Below, piece by piece: positions 1 to 10,672 of a DNA stretch of 64,000 bases (position 1 is its first letter; each line of letters opens with the position of its first letter). Made by a program: the position numbers and the translations under genes. The notes below the pieces were generated by a model. The model was not told where the DNA came from and did not search any database. It worked only from the letters and a program-made list of their open reading frames with translations. The stretch is from Rhexocercosporidium sp. MPI-PUGE-AT-0058 (taxonomy: Eukaryota > Ascomycota > Leotiomycetes > Helotiales): contig JAGTJL010000023.1 of the NCBI GenBank assembly GCA_020746875.1, forward strand, positions 496,001 to 560,000. Reading direction: 5' to 3'.

Positions 1-841
1 GTAGAGTTCGAAATAATTAATTTATAAGATCGCTATTAATAAAGTAATATATTTTTCAGCGCTTATTAACTTTCTTTATATTTTTAATAATAAGAATCTT
101 TACTCGCCGAATAAATAAGTCGCCCTGCCGCATACCCTTTCCCCTTCTTCGAGGAATTAACTTGTTTAAGAGAGTATAAGAGGCACGGAGAGAGCTTTAA
201 AAATCAAAGAAATGGAATTTTTACTAAGTCAGGTTTACTTAATTAGTCAAAATCCCGAACCTTTGAAATAAACAATTCCTCGCTTAGCCCCTATCCACCA
301 GAATAATTATAACGTAAGCCCTCCCCGCCAACTTCGCTTACTTTAATTCTTTAATTATAATAATAATTATTTTCCTCTTTATAATTTAAGGAGTGTCAGC
401 TTGTCTTCTTAATTCTGAGACGCTAGGTTTATTCGCTGCGGCGTTATTCTAACCGTAATTAAAAGTTGCGTAAAGCTTTATTGCTATACCTATCGCCATT
501 ACAAGATCTTATAATTATAAAGTAAATTCTCGGTTTAGTACTTCTAATTAAGGTACTAGTAATTTTTAATAATCTCGCAGCTCAGTTATACTATTAAACT
601 TAAAGCTCCTCTACTATTAAACTTAAAGCTCCTCTTTAGCACCGCGCCATCGGCTAATAAAAGCTAACGCCACGTTACCTCGCTTTTAAGCTAGGATATT
701 GTCCGATATTTTATTACTATTTTAATAAACTCTCTTTTATTATTAAAGGTATTATTAACTTTTTTATATTTTACTTCGACCTGTTTCTTTGTCGTATTTT
801 AGATTCTTTTAAATACTTGCTTTTTATATCTTCTTCTAATT
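1..841. other. AT-rich stretch, no gene recognised
   Basis: No open frame with recognisable protein similarity was found on either strand. The only structure noted is the short tandem duplication at 591-636. The composition (TA-rich, scattered short GC-containing stretches) matches the RIP-mutated sequence in the rest of the window. Confidence 0.5.
591..636. repeat. 23-bp tandem duplication
   Basis: Two adjacent identical 23-bp copies (591-613 and 614-636). Each begins CTATTAAACTTAAAGC and ends CTCCTCTA or CTCCTCTT at the junction. No coding or regulatory role is visible. Confidence 0.7.
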
Positions 842-2510
842 AATTTCAATAGCTAAGAATTGTTTAAGATAAGAAATTAATTTATTTAGCTCTTAGAAAT
901 GTCTTTAAAGAACTAAATATAGAATTGCGTGCTTTAAGGAAAATCAGAAAGCGAATCCAGAAGCATCTAGATACTAGTGATGCGAAAGTATACGCACTAG
1001 TAATTAAGCATAATATTAATAATGTTTATTACACCACGAAGGCTCTTCTATAAGATAATATTTTTATATTAATATAAAGGGCTAAAATCCGTTTCCCGGA
1101 GGTGTTCGACGTTTCTCTCGCTTAAAGCGTAAAGCGTGTGGCTTTAAAAGCTAAAGCCGTAAGAAGTAATTTAAATGCTATAAGAGACGCTGTTTATAAG
1201 ATTATATTAAGCCTCGGCTAAACTCGCTTAATAATATAAGATTATATTAAGCATACCTTTCCATAACTCAACTACCTTTGCATAAAGCTCTGGCTTCGCA
1301 TAAAGCCTCGGCTTCCGTGCTTTGAACCTCGGAAGCTTTAAGCTTCCGGTAAAGGGTTATTCAGGGCTAAAACAGTGGCTTTCGGAAGCCTTAGCTTCCG
1401 TGTTTTAAAACCCCGGAAGCTCTGGTTTCTGGTAAGAGATTACGCCAACTCGTAAGCTCGCAAGCAAATACTTAATTAAGTTATATAAGCGAATATACAC
1501 GTGATTAGCTAAAGTAGTTATATAGACTTAGAAATCCCCCGTACAATAGAATTATCATTCACACCAAAATCTCTTTTTTCACTGTTGAGGGGCATTAAAG
1601 GACATAAGCTGTATTAAAAGTCAATAAATAAGAGTTTACTTAAAAAAGCAAAAGGAAAGAACTAGGTTTATTATATATAATTATTAAATTCTTTTTTATT
1701 AAATATATATAATATCTTAAGTATCGACTACTCGGCCTTAAACGCGTTTCTTAATACGTACGAGCTTAACTATTCCGTTATTATATTTAATATATATACT
1801 TTTTTAAACTCAATATCGACTTCTGGTTAAAGTATAAGCCACACTAAAAGACGCTTACTATACGTTTAAGTAAAAAATCATAAATAGTATATTATTAAAA
1901 GAAGGATAAGACTGCCCGAAATCCGTAGAGTTTAATATTTAAGCACGCGTTTTTCGTTATAACGAGGACAAGTTAGACGACAAGAAGCTATTCGAGCTCG
2001 GAAAGCCTTTTCCTGAGCTTCTCGATTCGATAGCACAGCTAAGATATACTGCTATCCACAGAATATAAGTAAGTGTAATTAAAATCTAGTAATTTATAGC
2101 GAATGCGGAATCTTTTGCTATTATATTTAATAATAATACTTTTATACGAATGCTATCGCACTTACGACGGGAATCACAAGAAGTTATTAATAACTTAAGA
2201 TATAATAAAAATCTATTAAAGTCGATGTTAAAGAAGAAGCTCCAAAAGATTAAGGCTTAAAAACGTGAGCTAAATAGACTTAAATATAACTTAGTAGAGG
2301 ATATACTTAAAGAGGATAAGGAATATTAAACTTTAGCGAGTATAAACTTAAAATAAGTCATTGCTGTAGCAACGACTATTTAATAGACTACATTTACTTC
2401 CGAGCATAATATTAATTCGGAAGCAGAGATAGAATTTAAGAGCTTTAGGCGAGCTAGTTTTATATAGAACGGGAAAAGTGCATTATTATAGTCTAAGCTT
2501 ATAAATAGTT
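842..2510 (+). pseudogene. Unrecognised gene relic split by a solo LTR
   Basis: A plus-strand frame runs from about 842 to 1194, rich in Leu, Arg, Lys and Ala and helical in character (for example ELRALRKIRKRIQKHLD). It is interrupted by a Copia solo LTR at 1195-1581. When the LTR and one CTGTT target copy are removed, the frame continues directly into coding-like sequence from 1587 (DAVEGH, then KVNK and KSKRKELG). Farther on, 2157-2510 in the same frame gives a charged coiled-coil-like stretch (KKKLQKIKA, KRELNRLKYNL). Between about 1650 and 2150 the frame is hard to follow. Stops are TAA or TAG, as expected from RIP of Gln or Trp codons. I do not recognise the family. The Leu/Lys-rich helical character would suit a coiled-coil protein, but that is only inference. 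Start codon unknown. Confidence 0.4.
1195..1581 (+). mobile_element. Copia-family solo LTR
   Basis: 387-bp sequence closely matching the LTRs of the full-length Copia element at 46545-52675. It shares the start TATAAGATTATATTAAGC, the CTTCCGG-containing middle and the end ACCAAAATCTC...TTCA. It is flanked by the 5-bp direct repeat CTGTT (1190-1194 and 1582-1586). No primer-binding site or gag follows, so it is a solo LTR left by recombination between two LTRs. It differs from the full-length copy: the first 18 bp are present twice (1195 and 1235), and the 17-bp tandem repeats in the middle of the other LTRs are missing. It may therefore be a different subfamily. Confidence 0.9.
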
Positions 2511-2993
2511 AAAAATAAAAAAGAAGACATTACGTATTACTTTTACCTTAAGATCGGAAAACTTTTAACGGCCAGAAATTTAAGCAATATAATAGTCTAC
2601 ACTTAATGCCTTTACTATAAATATTAAGTTATATTTATTCTACGGTCACATTATAAAGATATTACTATATTCGGCAAATTTTTTAATTTATTTTCTTAAA
2701 AGCATATTTAATTTACGTTAATAATACCCTCTACGTCAGTCGACAAGAGCTTAGTAACTATTGCCTGCTATACTAATACTTGTGTAAATATGTTCTCTTT
2801 TTTATACTAAATACAAAGCTTATGGATTAATGCCTCTAAAGTCTTAACCGCTGTCCTCTGCTTTTGCATTTCTTAAGTAAGTAAAACATTTGTGTGTAAT
2901 AAGGACTGGCATTAGCTTATTACCTTATTACTAACGCGCTTCGAGATTATTAAATTATTGTAATACGTATTAACTTTATTCTAGAGTCGCCGA
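2511..2993. other. Decayed sequence, nothing recognised
   Basis: TA-rich sequence between the gene relic and the Gypsy insertion point. No frame longer than a few tens of codons and no repeat match elsewhere in the window was seen. The last bases (GTCCT, 2994-2998) are the target duplication of the Gypsy element. Confidence 0.4.
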
Positions 2994-2998
2994 GTCCT

Positions 2999-3479
2999 TG
3001 TTACGAACGCCCCGCGTCCCGTGACACTAGACCCCGGGACAGCGTAATACTTAGGACTATAGGCTTAAGAGGGTAAGGGTTTTAGGAGAAGTATATTAAG
3101 AGAGTATTACTTTTAAAAATATCTTTTTAAAAGACTTTAATACTTAGGATTTTATAAGTTATATATTTTATAAATATTATTATTAATAAACGATTAAAGG
3201 GCAAATAAGCCCTTAAATTACGCAACTTTCTTACGTGACGACTACTAAGACTAATAAACCGCTAAAGGTCTAGCGGTCTTAGCGGTTTTAAAAAGAGCGA
3301 AGGTTTTATATAAGACTAGCACGTCTATTATTAAATAAGAGCTTTATGCTTAATTAAAAATAATATTTAAATTATATTAGTTATTATTTATTTTATTATA
3401 CATAATATACTTACTTTTTAATCCTTAAGATTTATATAATCTACCGTATTTATATTAAGTAAATACACGGATTATAACA
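2999..3479 (+). repeat. 5' LTR of chromovirus copy 1
   Basis: 481 bp, matching 9443-9923 along its whole length and, inverted, 40495-40975 and 53075-53555. It contains the inverted repeat AAACCGCTAA (3256-3265) / TTAGCGGTTT (3279-3288), which is kept in all four LTRs with only few changes. Retroviral-type ends TG...CA, the final CA being at 3478-3479. Confidence 0.95.
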
Positions 3480-3641
3480 CTTTAAGTACCGTCTCGTTAA
3501 AAGTACCGACTTACGTATACTATATTAACCCCACTAATTAAAGGCTAAATACTTAGCCCACGGGGCAATACTATTAGCACACTTATATTATTCGCACTTA
3601 TTTTAAAAAGAAAGGACGGTAAAAAAAGCGAAAATAAAAAA

Positions 3642-5550
3642 ATGTCTAATGCTTAAGACTATTTAACGTATAAATTTAAGGAAACCTTAAAAGTTAAGCT
3701 TTCTAATACCTTTTAAAGAAATTAAAAGGACTTAAAGACTTTTATTTTTTAAATAAAACTTTATTAATAGTTTAACGACAATAAGTTCTTTATTAGCGAA
3801 AGCTACGTCCTCTAGACGGTATTATATTTTAAGGGCGAAGCTATATAATAAATCGTGCCGTTCCTTAAGGACTACTTCGAAAATAAAGATACTTATAAAG
3901 TCATACTTATTATATAAATTATATTTAAAACCTAAAGAGGATTTAAAAAAGAAATTCGGCGAATATTCGGCGATATTAATAAAGTTAAAACGGCAGAAAC
4001 TTATTTATATAACTTAAAGTAAGTTAATAATATAATAGCTTATATTACGGAATTCTAAAAGCACGTTAATAAAACTAATTAAAACTCTTAATTACTTATT
4101 AATTATTATTGACGAAGGCTTAAGGACTATATCCGGCTAAAACTTATTAAGATTAATCTTTAGGCAAAAGACATTCTTACTCTTATTAAATAAACCGTTC
4201 GAATCGACAACTACTTACACGAGTTTAAGCGCGAATAATAAACGTACGTAAGAAAAAGCTAAAGGTAATCTGGCTACTAATAGAACGAGGAACGCCGACG
4301 ACAGGGCAACCCTAAGGATAACCGATAGTCGGACCTTATAAAGTATAGCGCCACTTATAAAAAAGGAAAGGATAAAGTACGACAAAAAAGGTTATTAAAA
4401 GAAGTTATAAATAAACGGCAAGAAAAGAAGCTATGTTATAAATGTAGTCTTCCGGGGCATATAGCAAGCTCGCACCGCAAAAAAGGCACTAAAAAGAAAT
4501 AATTTAACTTTATAAGACGAAAGGCATATAATACTACCGACGTGCCACTTCTTCTCCTACTAAAAGAAGTCTAAATTAGCGTTACTTATTATTATATAAC
4601 GATAGACAAGCTTAACGCCAATTACATCGACAATTAAATCGAGGGTAACGGCGGTAAAAAAAATAATAAGTAAAGCGAAACGGATGATAATTATATCCGT
4701 TAGTATATAATAAGACCCGAGTTTAATAATTAAACCTAATAGGACGAGTAATACGTTTAATAACGAGTATTCGAGACTACATATAGGGCATAAAGCCCAG
4801 AAGACATAACTAGAGTCGAGAAAAGCGAGGACTTATAATATTAAGGCAACGTTATACTATTAAGATTAGCGTTCTCCGGACCTTAAAAGCGTGAAGTTTA
4901 GCGAGTTACGTAATAAAAAGAACATTTCATATATAAAGCCCTTAATACTAGGTATTAGACAAACGTTAATATAAGAGTTATTTATATTAAACTAGAGGTC
5001 GTCTTACGCGGAAGACTATAATAAAGCGAAAAATATAAGGTAGTCTTTTAAAGCAACTTATATATTGCCTAAAAAATAGCGGACGTCGAGAATAACGTCT
5101 TTTAAACGTATGTTTAGCTTATCTTAGCCGATGAAATATTATTTTAATAAACGGCGATATAAATAAACGTAAAAAACGTATAAAAAGTTATTGCCGAGAT
5201 ATTATAAAACTAAATATAAGTCAATTCGCGAGACGACTTAAAAACCTATTATAAAAGATTATTTAGACCGTTCGTACCCTTAAGGATATATTAATTATAT
5301 TATATTTTTTACGAAGATTTAAAGAATCGGTAATAAGAAAATATATTAATTAAAAAAGTTTACGTTAAAAGAATAAATTTATATACACTCATAATTATAA
5401 GAAAAGGGAATTACTTAACCCTTAACGTTAATATTTAAGGAGTAAAACTATAAATTATAATAAATTCCGGAGCGTAAGAGAACTTTATATTTTTTATTAT
5501 TACGATTTAATATTTTCTGCCTATCGAAGTCAAAAAGGACGGTATTAGCT
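3642..5550 (+). pseudogene. gag: Gypsy gag with protease domain, RIP-broken
   Basis: Frame starting at ATG 3642, 162 bp after the 5' LTR. The N-terminal part resembles Ty3-type Gag (for example QFNDNKFF-like and AEAI-like positions with stops at Gln/Trp sites). A zinc-knuckle-like motif CYKCSLPGHIASSH lies at 4434-4475. It keeps Cys, Cys and His in the CX2CX4HX4C spacing, but the fourth position reads His. The same frame reaches the aspartic protease active site at 5463-5474, which reads NSGA instead of DSGA (GAT to AAT). Gag forms the virus-like particle and the protease cleaves the polyprotein. Around 5545-5552 the readable protein moves to another frame, in which pol continues. Both copies of the element show the same frame change. 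Confidence 0.85.
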
Positions 5551-5551
5551 A

Positions 5552-8500
5552 GTGCTCGCCGATGGAGGACTCGCCGCGAACGGCTTAATCGATATATAAA
5601 TAAAACTATTATATATAAGAATCGACGGACACTCTGAATATATCCAGTTCGATGTAACTTAAATTAAAAAACACGATATTATCTTAACATTATTATAAAT
5701 ATAACTTTATAACCTAAATATTGACTAAAAGACGTAAAAACTAAAGTTTAATAATTATAAAAGCTACTTTTAAAACAAAAAGTCAACAAAAAGCTTAAGA
5801 AGGTTAAGCGTAACCTTTAAAGAAAAGCCAGGGGACGAGGTAACGACCCTTACGACGGACGATATTTTATTAAAATATAAATAATTTAAGGCATTATTTA
5901 AAGAGGAATTAGGCAGTAGCGCTTTACTTAAATACTAAGATTATAATCACTGGATTGAGTTAATTAAAGTCATAAAGTTAATATTTTAATTATTACGAGA
6001 ATATTTAATTATAAACTTAATAATAATTAAAAAATATATTAATAAAAACCTAGTAAAAGGATTCATTCGAAAGTCTAAATCCCCTTAAGGAAGTAACGTC
6101 TTTTTTATAATAAAAAAGGATAGCAGACAAAGAATGTATATTAATTACCGTCGATTAAATAATGTTATTAAAAAGGATTGTTATATATTACCTTTAACTA
6201 AAGAGTTGCGCGACAGGCTTAGCGACGCTAAGATCTTTACTTAATTAGACTTACGAGGCACGTATAACCTCGTGAAAATAATTAAGGAAGAAGAAGAAAA
6301 AACAGTATTTTATATACGTTTTAGTTATTATAAATACATAGTCATACCCTTTGGACTAATTAACGCGCCTATTACATTTTAACGTCTAATTAATAATATT
6401 TTACGGTAATACTTAAACGTAATTTATATATATTATTTAAACGACATTTTAATTTATTTTAAAATAAAAGAATAATACGTAAAAGACGTTATAATAATAT
6501 TAAAAAAGCTAAAGGCTTCTTTAATACTCTTAAAACCCGAGAAGTGCCATTTTCATAAAAAAAAAGTCACTTTCTTAAGTTATATAATTACTATTATAAG
6601 ACTGGTTATAAATCTCTAAAAAGTCAAAACAATTATTAAATAAATTAAACTTATAAATATTAAAAAAGTATAATCCTTTTTAAGATTTATTAACTTTTAT
6701 TAAAGATTTGTTCGGAATTATTTAAAGATCGTCGTATTATTTACGGAATTAATATATAAAGATAAAAACTTCGATTAAAATAATAAAGTAAAAATAGCCT
6801 TTTAAGACCTTAAGAAAGCATTTATTAAAGAATTAGTCCTTATGTTTTTTAACTCGGATAAGGAAATTATAATAGAAATAAACGCCTTTAATTATGTTAT
6901 CGGTGCCGTATTAAGCTAATTAGGCGAAGACGGCAGATAGCAACTAGTCGCATATTATTTGCGGAAACTCTCGCTAGTAAAGCTTAACTACGACATTTAT
7001 AATAAGAAATTATTAAAAGCTGTGGACGTAATACGCGAATAAAAGGTCTACTTTAAGGGATTACTTCACAAAGTACGGATTTTAACGGATTATAAAAATC
7101 TCATTTATTTTACGATTACTAAAGAACTAAATTAACGACAGATTCGATAATATAAAACGCTCTTTATAATTAAACTTCGATTTTCATATATTAAAAAAAC
7201 GGAAAACGCTAAGGCCGACGCTTTTAATAAAAAACCGAAATATCTTATAAATAAGATATACGAGTCGTATACCGTACTTAAATAAGATAATAACTCGTTA
7301 ATAATTAATTACAAACAGTTAATAATAATAAGCCAAGTCCTTAAGAGAATCTAAAAAGGCTACGTTAACGACTTAATAGTAATTAAATAAAAAAAGCAAT
7401 TAAGTAAAGGATTTTCTTTTACCGATATTAAGGCTCTTTTATATTAAAGACGAGTTTATGTCCTTATTTAAAACAAGGTAGACTTTATTAAAGAATAATA
7501 TAAACTATTAACTTATAAGTATTAAAGGATAGCTAAGACATTATTAAGGCTTTTTAAAGAGTACTATTTCTTAAAGATAAAGAAAGTAGTTAAGGACGTA
7601 GTCTCGTCTTATAATATATATATATAAAATAAGGCAAACTATTATATACTGTATAAGCTTATAAAGTCATTAACGACACCGCTACGCTTATAAAAGTCAA
7701 TCGCCTTAAACTTTGTGGTCGAATTACCTTTTTTAAAAAATCTAATTACCGGGATTATTTATAATTTAATTTACGTAATAACGGATAAAATTATAAAGTA
7801 TGCGTATATAATATTAATATTAAATATATAAGACGCGCCGATAATAGCGTAAGTATTCTTTTAAATAATCTTTATAAATTATAAAATATTAAATAAAGTT
7901 ATTTTAAATAAAGATAAGCTCTTTATTTTAAAGTTTTAAAAAATATTAATATTGCTTTTAATAATAAAATAGAAAATATTAACGGCATTTTACTCTTAAA
8001 CCGACGATTAAATAAAACGAATTAATTAAATAATAAAGACTTATTTTCGATATTATATAAATTATAAATAAGACGATTAAGTTCAATTACTCTTAACCGC
8101 TTAATTTATATATAATAACGCAAATTAAGAAATTATTAAAGTATCGCTGTTTTATACGAACTACGAGTATAACTCGACGGCATATAATATACCGATTGCG
8201 GATTAAAGAACCGCGTATAAAGTCATATTATAAAAAGATAAGCTTAAGTAATTATATAACGAACTATTAATAGAGATTTTATTTATTATATAAAGATTAG
8301 CTATTTATTATAATAAAAAGCGTAATATAAGACTAATGCTAAAGGAAGGGAATAAGGTTTATTTATTTAAAAAGAACATCGCGATTAAGCGATTAAATAA
8401 TAAATTAAATCATAAAAAGCTAAAATTATTTAAAATTATAAAGGTTAAAGGATTAATTAATTATTAACTAATACTCCCGAAGATTATAAACATTTACTTA

Positions 8501-8750
8501 ATATTTTATATATTTCTCCTCGAATTAGTATTACTAAGGGCATTATTAACCCTTATTATAAAAGTATAATTAATAAACTTAAACGCTAAATATAATATTA
8601 AAATTATTTTAAATTATTAATATTTTCGCGGCGTTATTAAGTATTTAATTAAATAAAAAGAGTACTTATAATTTAAAAATACTTAAAAACTTAAGTCTAA
8701 CTTTTATTATTTTAAATAATTTTAAAAGTTTTATTTATAAAATTTAAATT
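5552..8750 (+). pseudogene. pol: Gypsy pol: RT, RNase H, integrase, chromodomain
   Basis: One frame (codons starting at 5552, 6434, 6875, 7775 and 8627 are all in phase) covers the rest of the polyprotein. Landmarks are the end of the protease (HDII at 5672) and the reverse transcriptase catalytic box at 6434-6445, which reads YLND where YLDD is expected. RNase H begins near 6875 (E-I-N-A-F-N-Y, expected ETDASDY). The integrase core has VITDK at 7775, where VTDR is usual. Near 8627 a chromodomain-like stretch (FRGV.KYL.K.KEY) places the element among chromoviruses, whose chromodomain steers integration to heterochromatin. Stops are TAA or TAG at Gln/Trp positions. The product would act in the virus-like particle and nucleus, but this copy cannot make it. 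Confidence 0.88.
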
Positions 8751-8753
8751 TAT

Positions 8754-9341
8754 TTAAAAAGTTAAATTCGTAAAGTTAAATAAGACTTGCTCGACTAAAG
8801 AGAACTCGGTGAAGTCGACGGCGAATAGCGGAGTAGGCAGGCGAGTAGCGGAGGCCTCTTGCCTCTTTCTTTTTATAATTTCTTACGCTTTTACTTTTTT
8901 TAATTTATTTATATTCTTAAGGCCGCGATAAAGCATTTCTGTCCCTCGCTTTTTTAAGAACTTTTATTAATAAGCTAAGCGATTAAGGCGACTTATAGCC
9001 TTTTATAAAGCCGCGGTTATCTTCTTTTAAGCTTATAAGAACTTATTATACGCAGCCTTTTTTACTTCGCGCGCTAAACGCTCTTTTATTTTTAATTTAT
9101 CTTTTGCCTTTTCGAGAGCATTTTAACTCCCGATTAAGGGTATCTCGATATTATACTTTTTATTAATTTTAATATACTTTAAGTAACGACTCGACTCGGA
9201 GGACATTATATACGTCTTATTATTTCGAGTATAAAACGTATAAAGCATTATCTTAAAACCGTTCCTTTCGATTTTATAAGATAAGGCGAATTATTCTCTT
9301 TTTCTTTTAAAAAATGCCGTATTTTTTTCTTTAATATATAC
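8754..9341 (-). pseudogene. Antisense ORF: Zn2Cys6-like cluster plus coiled coil
   Basis: Opposite strand to pol, between the pol end and the 3' LTR. In one frame the protein reads a basic N-terminus (KIERNGF), then a run whose Tyr residues have the spacing X2, X6, X8, X2, X6 (YTFY, NNKTY, SSRY, LKY, NKKYN). A Tyr codon TAY is the RIP product of a Cys codon TGY. The original spacing CX2CX6CX8CX2CX6C is that of fungal Zn2Cys6 domains. It is followed by a charged helical stretch (EKAKDKLKIKERLAREVKKAA), then KFLKKRG, a GLKN segment and a Pro-rich tail (LPTP, then FAVDFTEFSLVEQVL). Fungal genomes carry small proteins of this Cys-cluster plus coiled-coil type, but I know of no assigned function. 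Start uncertain: ATG 9206 is internal to the Cys cluster, so the true start is upstream. Confidence 0.75.
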
Positions 9342-9442
9342 TTATTTAATTATAATAAAAAGGGAAAATAGCCGTAAAATATATATAATATTTCCTTAAG
9401 TTATTTAAATGTAAAAACTACTTTAAGTTAAAAAGGGAATAA

Positions 9443-9923
9443 TATTATAAACGCTCCGCGTCTCGTAATATTAAACCCCAGAATAACGTAATACTTAAGA
9501 TTATAAGCTTAAGAAAGTAAAGGTTTTAAAAGAAGTATATTAAGAAAATATCGCTTTTAAAAGCATTTTTTTAAAAGACTTTAATACTTAGGATTTTATA
9601 AGTTATATATTATATAAATATTATTATTAATAAATAATTAAAGGGTAAATAGGTCTTTAAATTACGCGACTTTCTTACGTGACGACTACTAAGACTAATA
9701 AACCGCTAAAGGTCTAGCGGTCTTAGTGGTTTTAAAAAGAGCGAAGGTTTTATATAAGACTAACACGTCTACTATTAAATAAGAGCTTCGTGCTTAATTA
9801 AAAATAATATCCGAATTATATTAATTATTATTTATTTTATTATACGTAATATATTTACTTTTTAATTCTTAAGATTTATATAACCTACCGTATTTACACC
9901 GAGTAAATACACGGACCGTGACA
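9443..9923 (+). repeat. 3' LTR of chromovirus copy 1
   Basis: 481 bp, collinear with the 5' LTR. The terminal GTGACA is followed directly by the target duplication GTCCT. The differences I compared from the 5' LTR are almost all transitions, in keeping with RIP rather than ordinary drift. Confidence 0.95.
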
Positions 9924-9928
9924 GTCCT

Positions 9929-10009
9929 CTTCTTTTTATAATAGAGCCTTTTACGTTCCGTGGCAAGTTCTGATTCGGCGTCCTTAATGCGCGATTATTA
10001 ATTATATAT
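9929..10009. other. Short spacer between two Gypsy elements
   Basis: About 80 bp separates the end of chromovirus copy 1 with its target duplication from the 3' LTR of the 12-kb element. No gene is seen. Confidence 0.6.
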
Positions 10010-10226
10010 TGTGAAGGCTATAACAAACAAAGAAGGAAGCACGACGCAAAGCACTAAGTAAGGAGCTTAATAACTCTAAGGAATTAAGATTTAAAGTAGA
10101 AAAGTATTTAATTTTTTTAATTTTATATAAGGGAAAGGCTTTTTATATAAATCTTTAAAGGTTATATATTTAGTTTTTTAAATAACGCCTTAAGCATTAT
10201 TTCCTGGCTAAAATCGCCACTTTACA
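10010..10226 (-). repeat. 3' LTR of the 12.1-kb Gypsy element
   Basis: 217 bp matching 21898-22114 end to end, with transition differences. It lies downstream of the minus-strand integrase and extra ORF, so it is the 3' LTR. Confidence 0.9.
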
Positions 10227-10672
10227 TCCGCCTTTAATTACAATAAGTAATCGCCTTTAATTACTTCCGCCTACTTATAGCTCGGCTTATTAAAAAAAGA
10301 AAGAAAAGAAAAAAGAAAAGAATGTTTTTTTAAAATAAAAAAAAATAACGTTAAACTTTTTTATTTTAATATCCTTTTTAATTTATATTAAAACAAATAA
10401 AAAAAAGAGATTTAGTTAATTAATAATATATACCGACTTATAATTTAGGCTTAAAAGTGCTTCTTACCCTTTTTTATAACTTAGGCTAAAGTTACTCCGG
10501 CACTACGCTTATTTTTCGCCTTAAGAGTAAGGGACTTATTTTTATTTAAGTCTTCCTTTAGAATAAGTAAAACGTAATTAACTTTTTTTAATTTACTTTT
10601 TTATAATTTGCCGTTATTATTATAAAAGATATCTTTCGGTAGCTAATACTTAATAATAAGAATGAGTAGTCT

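Larger units (their letters stand above)
2999..9923 (+). mobile_element. Ty3/Gypsy chromovirus, full-length copy 1
   Basis: 6,925-bp LTR retrotransposon flanked by the 5-bp target duplication GTCCT (2994-2998 and 9924-9928). LTRs of exactly 481 bp lie at 2999-3479 and 9443-9923. The left copy keeps the TGTTACGAACG start, and the right copy reads TATTATAAACG, a set of transitions expected from RIP. The internal part carries gag with a zinc knuckle, an Asp protease, reverse transcriptase, RNase H, integrase and a C-terminal chromodomain on the plus strand, plus an antisense gene before the 3' LTR. All protein genes contain stops, so the copy is dead. A second copy of identical length lies on the minus strand at 40495-53555. 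Confidence 0.96.
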
